A stretch of DNA of 64,000 bases from assembly GCF_042652085.1 (NCBI RefSeq), contig NZ_JBHSJF010000005.1, forward strand, positions 372,001-436,000, in the 5' to 3' direction. The DNA comes from Flaviflagellibacter deserti. GTDB taxonomy: Bacteria > Pseudomonadota > Alphaproteobacteria > Rhizobiales > Methylopilaceae. Made by a program: the position numbers and the translations under genes. Below the pieces are notes generated by a model that was not told the origin of the DNA, made no database searches, and saw only the letters and a program-made list of their open reading frames with translations. Every line of letters begins with the position of its first letter. Position 1 is the stretch's first letter. Positions 16,501 to 23,633 of the stretch are shown here, piece by piece.

Positions 16501-19287
16501 ATGCTGGACGAAGCTACGCGCGTGACCACGACCGCCCGTTCCAAGGTTGCCGATCTTCTCGCGCTGACCGAGACCGAGCGCAAACGCGCCGTTGAGGACC
16601 CGTTCGCCAATCCGGTGCTCGCAACGGCACGCACCATCCTGCGCCAGCTCGAACGCGGCGACCTGACCGAAGCCCAGGTCGACGAGGTGATCTCCGAGCT
16701 TCGCGACGAGGCGTTCCGCGACCGCGCGAAGCGCCTGGCCGCCTATGTCGGCGGCACCGATCCGGCGGCGTCCGAGGCGAGCTACGACCGCATCGCGGAC
16801 ACGCTGACGACGCTCACCGGCAGCTTCGAGGAAGCGGAAGCGGAATATGCCCGCACGCGCTTCGCCGCCGTCTTCACCGCGCACCCGACCTTCTCGGCGC
16901 CGCCCGAGGTGTTCGAGAACCTGGCCGCCCGCGCCTCGGGCCACGATCCCGAGCCTTACGTCGGCTCGCACCGGCCGAAGACACCGACGCTCGAGGACGA
17001 ATTCAACCAGGCCATGGTCGCGATCAGGAACGGCCGCGACGCGATCGACCGGCTGAACGGCTCGCTCCTCGCCGGCGCCGCGAAGGTCTGGCCGGGCGAC
17101 TGGACGAAGCTCGTGCCGCAACCGGTCATCCTGGCGAGTTGGGTCGGCTACGACACCGACGGCCGCGTCGACATCAACTGGTGGGATACGCTTCGCCTGC
17201 GCCTGCGGATGAAACGCCTTCAGCTCACCCGCCTCGAAGATGCCGTATCGCAATACCCGGCCGCGCACGATCTCGCCGAGCGCATCGACCGCGCCATCGG
17301 CTGCATCGACCGCCAGATCGCCTCGGTTCCGACCAAGGGCGATCCGGAGACCGTGGCCGAATTCGCGGCCGAACTGATCGAGCACCGCGAGGACGCGCTG
17401 CCGACGATCGAGCCGCTAATGGACCTGTTCGCGGACGCGATCGAGAACGCGCCCGAGAGCGACAAGCTTCCCCTCGCCGTCGCCCGTGCCGGCCTCGCCT
17501 CGCACGGAATGTCGCTGGCGCATACGCATGTCCGGCTGAATGCGGCGCAGGTACATAACGCCGTGCGTCTGCGGCTGGGCCTGCAGGATCCGCCGGCCGA
17601 CCCGTTCCGCCGCCGTGTCCTCCTCGGTGCGATCAACAATGCGCTCGACAAGGTGCAGGCCGTTCCGGTCGATTTTGGCGCGATCCTCGCCGAACAGGCC
17701 TCCGCGACCCGCCTGATGATGACGATGGCGCAGATCGCCAAGCACATCGACGGCGACGCGCCGATCCGCTTCCTGATCGCCGAGACCGAGAGCGGCTACA
17801 CGCTCCTCTCCGTGCTCTGGCTGGCGAAGCTGTTCGGCGTCGAGAAGCATATCGAGATCTCGCCGCTGTTCGAGACGGCGGACGCGCTGGAGCAAGGGTC
17901 GCGCGCGATCGAGGAGGCGCTGCGGAGCCCGCACTATCGCGCTTATCTGCGCGAGACCGGCAAGCTCGCCATCGAGTTCGGCTATTCCGATTCCGGCCGC
18001 TATGTCGGACAGCTCGACGCGACCTTCCTGATCGAGCGCCTGCGCCTGAAGCTCGCCGACCTGATGAAGAAGCACGGGCTGACGGATATCGAGCTGATCC
18101 TGTTCGACACCCACGGCGACTCGATCGGCCGCGGCGCGCATCCCTATTCGCTGACCGACCGGCTGAAATACCTCTCGCCCTCTCCTGCTCGCAAGGTCTT
18201 CGCCGATTATGGCATCAGGACGCGCGACGAGAGCTCGTTCCAGGGCGGCGACGGGTACCTCCTGTTCGACACGCCGGAACTGGCGATGGCCTCGATCGCG
18301 CGCATCGCCGAGCAGGCATTCGATCAGCCGCCGAAGAACACCGATCCGATCTACGAGGAAGCCGACTTCGCCGCTGATTTCTTCGCGACGATTGGCGCCT
18401 CGATGCACGAACTGACCGAGGACCCGGGCTACGCCTCGCTTCTCGGCGCGTTCGGCCCGGCTCTGCTCGACCCGACAGGCTCGCGGCCGCCGATGCGCCA
18501 GAGCGACGGCATCACAGGCCCGACCGTCATCAAACACCCGCGCGAACTCCGCGCGATCCTCAACAACGCCATCCTGCAGCAGCTCGGCTGGTGCGCGAAC
18601 ACACTCCAGGGCATCGGCGCGGCCGCCGCCCGCCAGCCCGAACTGTTCTCCGATCTTCGCGAGCGGAGCCCGCGCTTCCGCCGCGCGCTCGATTTTGCCC
18701 ATCGCGCGCTTGAGCATTCGGATATCGACGTCCTGCGCGCCGGCATCGCTTTGCTCGATCCCGGCTCCTGGCTCGACCGGGCGGCGCATGTCGACCCGCT
18801 CCGCGCCCGCCAGCTCGTCGGCGTCGCCGAGGCGCTGAACACGCTGAACCTCTGGGCGCCGGTGCAGGCCATGTTCCGCCGCATCCAGACCGATTACGTC
18901 CAGCTTCGCTCGGCCTGGCCGAACGCGCCGCAGATGCAGACGCGCGAGCTCCTGCTGCACGCGCTCCGCATCGCGCTGATCCAGCGCATCTGGCTGATGG
19001 CTGTGGCGATCCCGGACTTCTCGCCGCGCCATGGCGTGACCCGGCAGGCATTGCAGATGCGACTGCTCCAGCTCGACGTGCCGGCGGCGCTGTCGCTCCT
19101 TGCGGAAGTCTTCCCGAACGAGGCCGACCCGACGGCCGGCCGCGATTTCGGCGAGCCGCACGGCCCGCGCGCCTCGGTCTCCTACGCCACCGAGCACGAG
19201 CAGATCTTCGATCCGATCGGCCGGATGTTCGCGCAGGTTCGTGAGATCGGCACGGCGATCACGCACGAGCTGGGGGCGTTCGGGTGA
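16501..19287 (+). CDS. Divergent phosphoenolpyruvate carboxylase family protein
   Basis: A 928-residue protein that aligns along its length with PEP carboxylase (PF00311), which makes oxaloacetate from PEP and bicarbonate. FTAHPTF keeps the catalytic histidine (His138 in E. coli). SPLFET, FGYSDS, SIGRG and LRAI are recognisable. By eye, other catalytic motifs differ: GYSDSAKDAG reads GYSDSGRYVG (Lys546 to Arg), FHGRGGSIGRG reads FDTHGDSIGRG (His579 to Asp, Arg581 to His), and the usual C-terminal NTG is missing. Activity is therefore uncertain. ATG 16501 follows GGAG by nine bases. Confidence 0.75.
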   Translation: MLDEATRVTTTARSKVADLLALTETERKRAVEDPFANPVLATARTILRQLERGDLTEAQVDEVISELRDEAFRDRAKRLAAYVGGTDPAASEASYDRIADTLTTLTGSFEEAEAEYARTRFAAVFTAHPTFSAPPEVFENLAARASGHDPEPYVGSHRPKTPTLEDEFNQAMVAIRNGRDAIDRLNGSLLAGAAKVWPGDWTKLVPQPVILASWVGYDTDGRVDINWWDTLRLRLRMKRLQLTRLEDAVSQYPAAHDLAERIDRAIGCIDRQIASVPTKGDPETVAEFAAELIEHREDALPTIEPLMDLFADAIENAPESDKLPLAVARAGLASHGMSLAHTHVRLNAAQVHNAVRLRLGLQDPPADPFRRRVLLGAINNALDKVQAVPVDFGAILAEQASATRLMMTMAQIAKHIDGDAPIRFLIAETESGYTLLSVLWLAKLFGVEKHIEISPLFETADALEQGSRAIEEALRSPHYRAYLRETGKLAIEFGYSDSGRYVGQLDATFLIERLRLKLADLMKKHGLTDIELILFDTHGDSIGRGAHPYSLTDRLKYLSPSPARKVFADYGIRTRDESSFQGGDGYLLFDTPELAMASIARIAEQAFDQPPKNTDPIYEEADFAADFFATIGASMHELTEDPGYASLLGAFGPALLDPTGSRPPMRQSDGITGPTVIKHPRELRAILNNAILQQLGWCANTLQGIGAAAARQPELFSDLRERSPRFRRALDFAHRALEHSDIDVLRAGIALLDPGSWLDRAAHVDPLRARQLVGVAEALNTLNLWAPVQAMFRRIQTDYVQLRSAWPNAPQMQTRELLLHALRIALIQRIWLMAVAIPDFSPRHGVTRQALQMRLLQLDVPAALSLLAEVFPNEADPTAGRDFGEPHGPRASVSYATEHEQIFDPIGRMFAQVREIGTAITHELGAFG

Positions 19288-19297
19288 GTGGCCCCTA

Positions 19298-19512
19298 CCT
19301 CTCCCGTTTACGGGAGAGGCCGACTCGCGCAGCGAGCGGGTGAGGGCAAACCACGCACTCCATCATCCTCCGGCTTGACCGGAGAATCCCACCTCACGGC
19401 GGGCCCAATAGGTTCTTCGGTCAAGCCGGAGGACGACGGCCACTAGCATCGTGCTTGCCCTCACCCCGGTGCGTTGACACGCACTCGACCCTCTCCCGCT
19501 TCGCAGGAGAGG
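19298..19512. repeat. Composite intergenic repeat A-B-A', inverted copy
   Basis: Modules: A (19298-19347; CTCTCCCGTTTACGGGAGAG hairpin then GAGCGGGTGAGGGC), B (about 19361-19438; CCTCCGGCTTGACCGGAG arm and GGTCAAGCCGGAGG arm), and A' (about 19445-19512; AGCATCGTGCTTGCCCTCACCCC then CGACCCTCTCCC). It is the reverse of the composite at 3012-3229. With about 108 further featureless bases it accounts for the gap up to the cell wall hydrolase gene. Confidence 0.8.
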
Positions 19513-19620
19513 AGACAAAGCGCGGCTCCTCTTCGCTTTTTCCGCCCCTGAGCCTTTCAGCGAAAGACTCCATCAACCTTCTTCGCACATCACTAGCCCG
19601 TCGCGTATCGACGCTTGTGT

Positions 19621-20499
19621 GTGAGTAGAAGAGTGGTTGCGTATCTCGTTCCGCCGCGGCTGCGTACCGTCCGCGGCATCGCGACAGCCGTCGCGCTCTG
19701 CCTGCTCATGGCTGGCTGCGCGACGGCACCTCGCAGCAAGACCGGTTACATCCCGCGCGGCATGAGCGATCGCGAATGCCTGGCGCGCGCGATGTATTTC
19801 GAGTCCAACCGCTCAAGCGAGGACGGCATGCTCGCCGTCGGCTCCGTCGTCATGAACCGCTATGAGGCCGGCAAATACGGCAAGACGGTCTGTGCCGTGG
19901 TCGGCGCACCGCGCCAGTTCGCGCCCGGCGTTCTGCAACGGCAGATGACCGAACCGAAGAGCCGCGAACGCGCGATGCGGGTCTCGGGCGACGTGCTGAA
20001 CGGCAAGCGCCACCCCACCGTCGGCAAGGCCGAATTCTTCCATACGCAGGGCTACGAGCCCGGCTACAACAATATGCGCTACGTCACCATCGAGGGCGGC
20101 AACGCCTTCTACGAGAAGGTGAAGAAGGGCGAGAGCACCGGCGATCTCGTTCGCGTCGCCCGACGCGGCCCGGCCGATATCGACGACCTGATCGCCATCA
20201 ACCAGCGCACCGTCGTCGGGCAGAAACCGGTTCCGAAGCTTGCTCCGGTCGAGGAAGCCGAAGGCATCTACCAGCCGCCGGTCTACGCCCCGCCGCGCAT
20301 GGTCGCGCAGCGTCCGTCGGCGCCGAGAGATACGCCACGCCGCGACACCGCCCGCTACCGGAGCGGCAAGACGCCGACACCGTCGGCGCCCTACCAGCCG
20401 CCGCCTCCGCCGGCCTATGAGCCGCAGATGGCCGCGGAACCTGTCGTGCCGGGACCGGCGCTCGGATGGCAGACCGGCCCGTCGGGGCATATCTACTAA
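19621..20499 (+). CDS. SleB-type cell wall hydrolase, lipoprotein
   Basis: A protein of about 292 residues. The signal peptide ends in a lipobox LLMAGC, so the mature protein is probably lipid-anchored. The hydrolase_2/SleB domain (PF07486) covers about residues 45-165: SDRECLARAMYFES carries the putative catalytic glutamate and is followed by GSVVMNRY, QFAPGV and HTQGYEPGY. The C-terminal ~100 residues are proline-rich and disordered. It should cleave peptidoglycan in the periplasm. The start is uncertain: TTG 19615, GTG 19621 and GTG 19633 are in frame and none has a strong ribosome site. Its stop is next to a B repeat. Confidence 0.8.
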   Translation: MSRRVVAYLVPPRLRTVRGIATAVALCLLMAGCATAPRSKTGYIPRGMSDRECLARAMYFESNRSSEDGMLAVGSVVMNRYEAGKYGKTVCAVVGAPRQFAPGVLQRQMTEPKSRERAMRVSGDVLNGKRHPTVGKAEFFHTQGYEPGYNNMRYVTIEGGNAFYEKVKKGESTGDLVRVARRGPADIDDLIAINQRTVVGQKPVPKLAPVEEAEGIYQPPVYAPPRMVAQRPSAPRDTPRRDTARYRSGKTPTPSAPYQPPPPPAYEPQMAAEPVVPGPALGWQTGPSGHIY

Positions 20500-20501
20500 A
20501 C

Positions 20502-20577
20502 CGTCGTCCTCCGGCTTGACCGGAGGACCCATAGGGCGCTTACGGGTGGATGCTCCGGTCGAGCCGGAGCATGACGG
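20502..20577. repeat. Intergenic palindromic repeat, family B
   Basis: GTCGTCCTCCGGCTTGACCG at the left is complementary to CGGTCGAGCCGGAGCATGAC at the right with few mismatches. It fills the whole 78-base space between the stop codons of two convergent genes, so it is the shared 3' end of both transcripts. Confidence 0.75.
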
Positions 20578-21048
20578 CTACGCGCCGAACCCGGCGCGCT
20601 TCAGCCGCACCACGGCCTGATCGAGCGCCGACAGGAACGCCGAGCGATCCTTCGGCGAGAACGGCTTCGGGCCGCGTGTCGTCTGTCCGGCCGAGCGGAG
20701 CTCGTCCATCAGGTTTCGCGTCGCGAGCGCCATGCCGATCGAGGCCGTGGTGTAGGCGCGGCCGGTATTGCCGATCACCTCCGCGCCCGCCTTGATGCAG
20801 CGGTCCGCGAGCGGGACATCCTGCGTGATGACGATGGAACCCGGTGCGGCGCGCTCGGCGATCCAGTCGTCGGCGACGTCCGGACCGGCAGGCACGATGA
20901 CCCGCTCGATCATCGGCTCTTTCGGGACGTTGATGAAGCCATTTGCGACGACGAACACCTTCAGCCCGTAGCGTCCGGCGACGCGATAGACTTCGTCCTT
21001 CACCGGGCAGGCATCGGCATCGACAAAGATAGTAATCGGCGTCGTCAT
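20578..21048 (-). CDS. yaiI: YaiI/YqxD family protein (DUF188, UPF0178)
   Basis: A 156-residue protein of a widespread conserved family with PIN/NYN-like nuclease fold predictions but no settled function. IFVDADACPVKDEVYR is the family signature with clustered acidic residues, and ITQDVPLADRCIKAGAEV is the second. Length and ATG 21048 fit the family. It converges on the cell wall hydrolase gene across a B repeat. The terminator of the upstream mini-gene lies 16 bases before its start, so it needs its own promoter or read-through. Confidence 0.88.
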   Translation of the reverse strand: MTTPITIFVDADACPVKDEVYRVAGRYGLKVFVVANGFINVPKEPMIERVIVPAGPDVADDWIAERAAPGSIVITQDVPLADRCIKAGAEVIGNTGRAYTTASIGMALATRNLMDELRSAGQTTRGPKPFSPKDRSAFLSALDQAVVRLKRAGFGA

Positions 21049-21063
21049 GGGCCTCCGAAATGA

Positions 21064-21091
21064 GAAAGGCCATCCTTTCGGATGGCCTTTC
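21064..21091 (-). terminator. Intrinsic-type hairpin after the mini-gene
   Basis: AAAGGCCATCC and GGATGGCCTTT form a perfect 11-base stem with a TTTC loop. It follows the mini-ORF at 21134-21208 on the minus strand, with the stem's own TTT as a short U run, and separates that transcript from yaiI. Confidence 0.65.
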
Positions 21092-21133
21092 CATTGTCAT
21101 ACCGCGGCACGGATCCAACCGTGCTTGCGCAGC

Positions 21134-21208
21134 TTACGCGGCTGAAAAATCCGAAGAGGAAACCCAGCTCGCGATGACCAGCGACCGCGGAGTAAGACAA
21201 TGAGACAC
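21134..21208 (-). CDS. 24-residue mini-ORF with an extended Shine-Dalgarno sequence
   Basis: The GTG at 21208 opens a 24-codon frame ending at TAA 21134; the peptide begins MSHCLTPRSLV and ends SSDFSAA. The ribosome site GAAAGGAGGTGATCCAG is the exact complement of a 17-base 16S rRNA 3' end; GGAGG lies seven bases from GTG. A second frame from a GTG inside that site (21216) to 21097 encodes 39 residues ending KLRKHGWIRAAV. A TTGTGTT-C-AACACAA palindrome precedes the site and a hairpin follows the gene, so it looks like an autonomous unit. Function unknown; the peptide or the extreme ribosome site itself may be what matters. Confidence 0.5.
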   Translation of the reverse strand: MSHCLTPRSLVIASWVSSSDFSAA

Positions 21209-21224
21209 TGGATCACCTCCTTTC
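21208..21224 (-). promoter_or_regulatory. Extended Shine-Dalgarno site, full complement of the 16S rRNA tail
   Basis: Read on the minus strand the site is GAAAGGAGGTGATCCAG. The plus strand therefore reads CTGGATCACCTCCTTTC, identical to the 3' end of alphaproteobacterial 16S rRNA. Ordinary ribosome sites in this window pair over four to six bases. Confidence 0.75.
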
Positions 21225-21226
21225 GA

Positions 21227-21241
21227 TTGTGTTGAACACAA
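21227..21241. promoter_or_regulatory. Palindrome upstream of the mini-gene
   Basis: TTGTGTT and AACACAA are perfect 7-base arms around one base, two bases from the extended ribosome site. It may be an operator, or a small leader hairpin that controls access to the site. Confidence 0.45.
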
Positions 21242-21360
21242 CAAAAGATTGGGGCGCGTCCGGCTGCGTCGCACCTGCGCGTTTTGACGCAGGCAGACGG
21301 ACCTCTCTCTGGGAGGGGTTCTGCAATTGTCTCCATTGTGACGCGCTTGCATCAGCTTTT

Positions 21361-21414
21361 GCCTCTCCCGTTTACGGGAGAGGTCGACTCGCCGATAGGC
21401 GAGCGGGTGAGGGC
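21361..21414. repeat. Family A repeat, copy at the DUF559 stop codon
   Basis: CCTCTCCCGTTTACGGGAGAGG hairpin sequence, GTCGACTCGCC, then GAGCGGGTGAGGGC ending inside the DUF559 stop codon. Its partner in opposite orientation ends at the DUF559 start codon (21760-21814). Confidence 0.8.
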
Positions 21415-21758
21415 TACACGGTGCCCAATGTGTGGGAAATCACAGTCAGCACACCTTCCCGGTTCCGGAGCATGTCGTTGTTCCAGAAGCGGAGAACCGT
21501 CCAGCCCGCACTCTTCAGATACGCATCCCGGATTTCATCACGCGCACTCTCGGAATGCTGCCCGCCATCCAGTTCGATGACGAGCTTCGCATCCAGGCAG
21601 ACGAAATCGGCGATGTACGGACCTATCGGGACCTGACGGCGGAATTTGCGACCGGCGAATCTCCGACTTCGAAGTTCGCGCCACAGGATGCGTTCGCAAT
21701 CGGTGAGTTCCGCGCGGAGCTGGCGCGCAAGATTGGTTTTCTGACCGTCACGCAGCAT
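21414..21758 (-). CDS. DUF559 endonuclease-like protein
   Basis: A 114-residue protein of the DUF559 family, related to very-short-patch-repair (Vsr) and restriction-type nucleases. Seen: ARQLRAELTDCERILWRELRSRR, then RRQVPIGPYIADFVCLDAKLVIELDGGQH, which holds the D...ExDG core of the PD-(D/E)xK-like fold, then WTVLRFWNNDML. ATG 21758 is one base from a family A repeat, and the TAG stop overlaps another copy in inverse orientation. Reading further upstream only translates the repeat. The biological role of DUF559 proteins is not established; the flanking repeats suggest it acts on, or moves with, them. Confidence 0.85.
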   Translation of the reverse strand: MLRDGQKTNLARQLRAELTDCERILWRELRSRRFAGRKFRRQVPIGPYIADFVCLDAKLVIELDGGQHSESARDEIRDAYLKSAGWTVLRFWNNDMLRNREGVLTVISHTLGTV

Positions 21759-21759
21759 T

Positions 21760-21814
21760 GCCCTCACCCGCGCGCCTGTCGGCGAGTCGACCTCTCCCAT
21801 AAAATGGGAGAGGC
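21760..21814. repeat. Family A repeat, copy at the DUF559 start codon
   Basis: GCCCTCACCCGCGCGCC, GGCGAGTCGAC, then a CTCTCCCAT-AAA-ATGGGAGAG hairpin. It is inverted relative to the copy at 21361-21414, so both GAGGGC ends face the gene. The loop and stem bases have co-varied from the usual CCCGT/ACGGG to CCCAT/ATGGG. Confidence 0.8.
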
Positions 21815-21827
21815 AAGGAACGAGCCG

Positions 21828-23552
21828 CTACGCCGCTGGCCTTTGCGGTCCCGTGTTGACGTGGAAGTCCGGGCCGTTCGTCGTCGCCGCGACATAGCCG
21901 CGACGAATGACGAAGTCGGAGAAGTGTTCGCCGGGCGTCTTCGCCTTGGAATAATCGGTGATGATCGGCTCGAGCGCATCGAGGATCTCGGTCTCGTTGA
22001 CGTCCTCGAGGTAGAGCTTCGACAGCCGCTCCCCGTTGAAGGCAGCGCCGAGATAGAGGTTGTAGCGGCCGGGACCCTTGCCGACGAAACCGATCTCGGC
22101 GAGATACGGACGGGCGCAGCCGTTCGGGCAGCCGGTCATCCGCACCACGATCTCCTCCTCGGCGAGACCGTGGCGGGCGACCATTTCTTCCAGCTTGGTG
22201 ACGAGGGACGGCAGGTATCGCTCGCTCTCGGCCAGCGCGAGGCCGCAGGTCGGCAGCGCGACGCAGGCCATCGCGTTACGGCGGATGGCGGACGCCTGCG
22301 ATGTCAGGCCGTATTCGACGACCATGGCCTCGATCTTCTTGCGGTTCTTCTTCGAGACGTTCGACACGATGACGTTCTGGTTCGACGTCATGCGGAATTC
22401 GCCGTCATGGATCTTCGCGATCTCGCGCAGGCCGGTCATCATCTGCGGCCCGCCGGGAACGTCCTTGATGCGGCCGTTCTCGATGAAGAGCGTCAGGTGC
22501 GAACGGCCGTTCTCGCCGTCTGTCCAGCCATAGCGGTCACCGGTGCCGGTGAACTTGAACGGGCGCGGCGCGGCGAGCGCGACGCCGATGCGCTTGCCGA
22601 CCTCGGCGCGCCAGGCGTCCACACCGCGATCCTCTACCGTGTACTTGACGCGGGCATGGGCGCGGTTCGTCCGGTCGCCCCAGTCGCGCTGGGTCGTCAG
22701 CACGGCTTCCGCCGCCTTCAGCGCATGTTCGGGACGGACAAAGCCGAGCACGTTCGCCGTGCGGGGATAAGTCTTGGTGTCGCCATGGGTCATGCCCATG
22801 CCGCCGCCGACGGTGACGTTCCAGCCCTCGATCGCACCCTTGTCGTCGAGAATGGCGATGAAACCCAGATCGTGGGCGTAGATGTCGACGTCGTTCTGCG
22901 GCGGCACCGCGACGACCGTCTTGAACTTACGCGGCAGATAGGTCTTGCCGTAGATCGGCTCGACGACTTCCGCCGTCTCCTCGCCGCCGGCGATCTTCTC
23001 GCCGTCGATCCAGATCTCGCGATATGCGCCGGTGCGCGGCAGGAGATGATCGGAGATGTTCTTCGCCAGATCATAGGCCGCCTGATGGGCGCCCGACTGG
23101 TGCGGGTTGGAGGCCGACAGCACGTTGCGGTTGACGTCGCCGCAGGCGGCGATGGTGTCGAGCAGCACCGAATCCAGCTTGCGGATGGCGGCGCGCGAAT
23201 TCGACTTGATGACGCCGTGGAATTGGAACGTCTCGCGGGTTGTCAGGCGCAGCGTGCCGTTGGCGTAGACACGGCCGATCTCGTCCATCGCGAGCCATTG
23301 CGCGGGCGTGGTGACGCCACCCGGAATGCGCACGCGGATCATGAAGGAGAACGCCTTCTCCATCTTCTTCCGCGAGCGCTCGGCGCGGAGGTCGCGCTCG
23401 TCCTGCAGATACATTCCGTGGAATTTGACGAGTTGCTGGTCGTCCTCCGAGATCTCGCCGGTGATCTCGTTGGCGAGGCCCTCGTTCAGCGTGCCGCGCA
23501 GATAGCGGCTCGCATCCTTCAGATATTCGTTACGTGCCAACTTGTCGGTCAT
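21828..23552 (-). CDS. cysI: Assimilatory sulfite reductase hemoprotein subunit
   Basis: A 574-residue siroheme and [4Fe-4S] protein that reduces sulfite to sulfide with six electrons from CysJ. Ligand cysteines are visible as CVALPTC (about 430-436) and CPNGC (about 474-478). Two ferredoxin-like substrate half-domains are seen: RLTTRETFQFHGVIK with the siroheme/sulfite-binding arginines and RMTSNQNVIVSNV. ATG 23552 begins MTDKLARNEYL; further upstream the frame is B-repeat sequence. The ribosome site GGAGG lies inside that repeat. It follows cysJ by 81 bases. Confidence 0.95.
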   Translation of the reverse strand: MTDKLARNEYLKDASRYLRGTLNEGLANEITGEISEDDQQLVKFHGMYLQDERDLRAERSRKKMEKAFSFMIRVRIPGGVTTPAQWLAMDEIGRVYANGTLRLTTRETFQFHGVIKSNSRAAIRKLDSVLLDTIAACGDVNRNVLSASNPHQSGAHQAAYDLAKNISDHLLPRTGAYREIWIDGEKIAGGEETAEVVEPIYGKTYLPRKFKTVVAVPPQNDVDIYAHDLGFIAILDDKGAIEGWNVTVGGGMGMTHGDTKTYPRTANVLGFVRPEHALKAAEAVLTTQRDWGDRTNRAHARVKYTVEDRGVDAWRAEVGKRIGVALAAPRPFKFTGTGDRYGWTDGENGRSHLTLFIENGRIKDVPGGPQMMTGLREIAKIHDGEFRMTSNQNVIVSNVSKKNRKKIEAMVVEYGLTSQASAIRRNAMACVALPTCGLALAESERYLPSLVTKLEEMVARHGLAEEEIVVRMTGCPNGCARPYLAEIGFVGKGPGRYNLYLGAAFNGERLSKLYLEDVNETEILDALEPIITDYSKAKTPGEHFSDFVIRRGYVAATTNGPDFHVNTGPQRPAA

Positions 23553-23553
23553 A

Positions 23554-23630
23554 TCCGTCGTCCTCCGGCTTGACCGGAGGACCCATTTCCGGGTCCACAG
23601 CGATCCTCCGGTCAAGCCGGAGGATGACGA
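23554..23630. repeat. Family B repeat between cysJ and cysI
   Basis: CCGTCGTCCTCCGGCTTGAC and GTCAAGCCGGAGGATGACG arms enclose a short GGGTCC centre. It occupies the entire cysJ-cysI spacer. On the minus strand its end gives GGAGGACGACGGAT directly before the cysI ATG. Confidence 0.8.
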
Positions 23631-23633
23631 GTC

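Noticed and set aside
21208..21224. Plus-strand identity to the 3' end of 16S rRNA, possible rRNA gene remnant
   Set aside because: Only 17 bases match and no further 16S sequence lies upstream. The opposite strand reads as a correctly spaced ribosome site before an ORF, which explains the match better.
23553..23615. Longer N-terminus of CysI reading into the spacer
   Set aside because: The extra 21 codons are translated B-repeat sequence; ATG 23552 starts the conserved protein.
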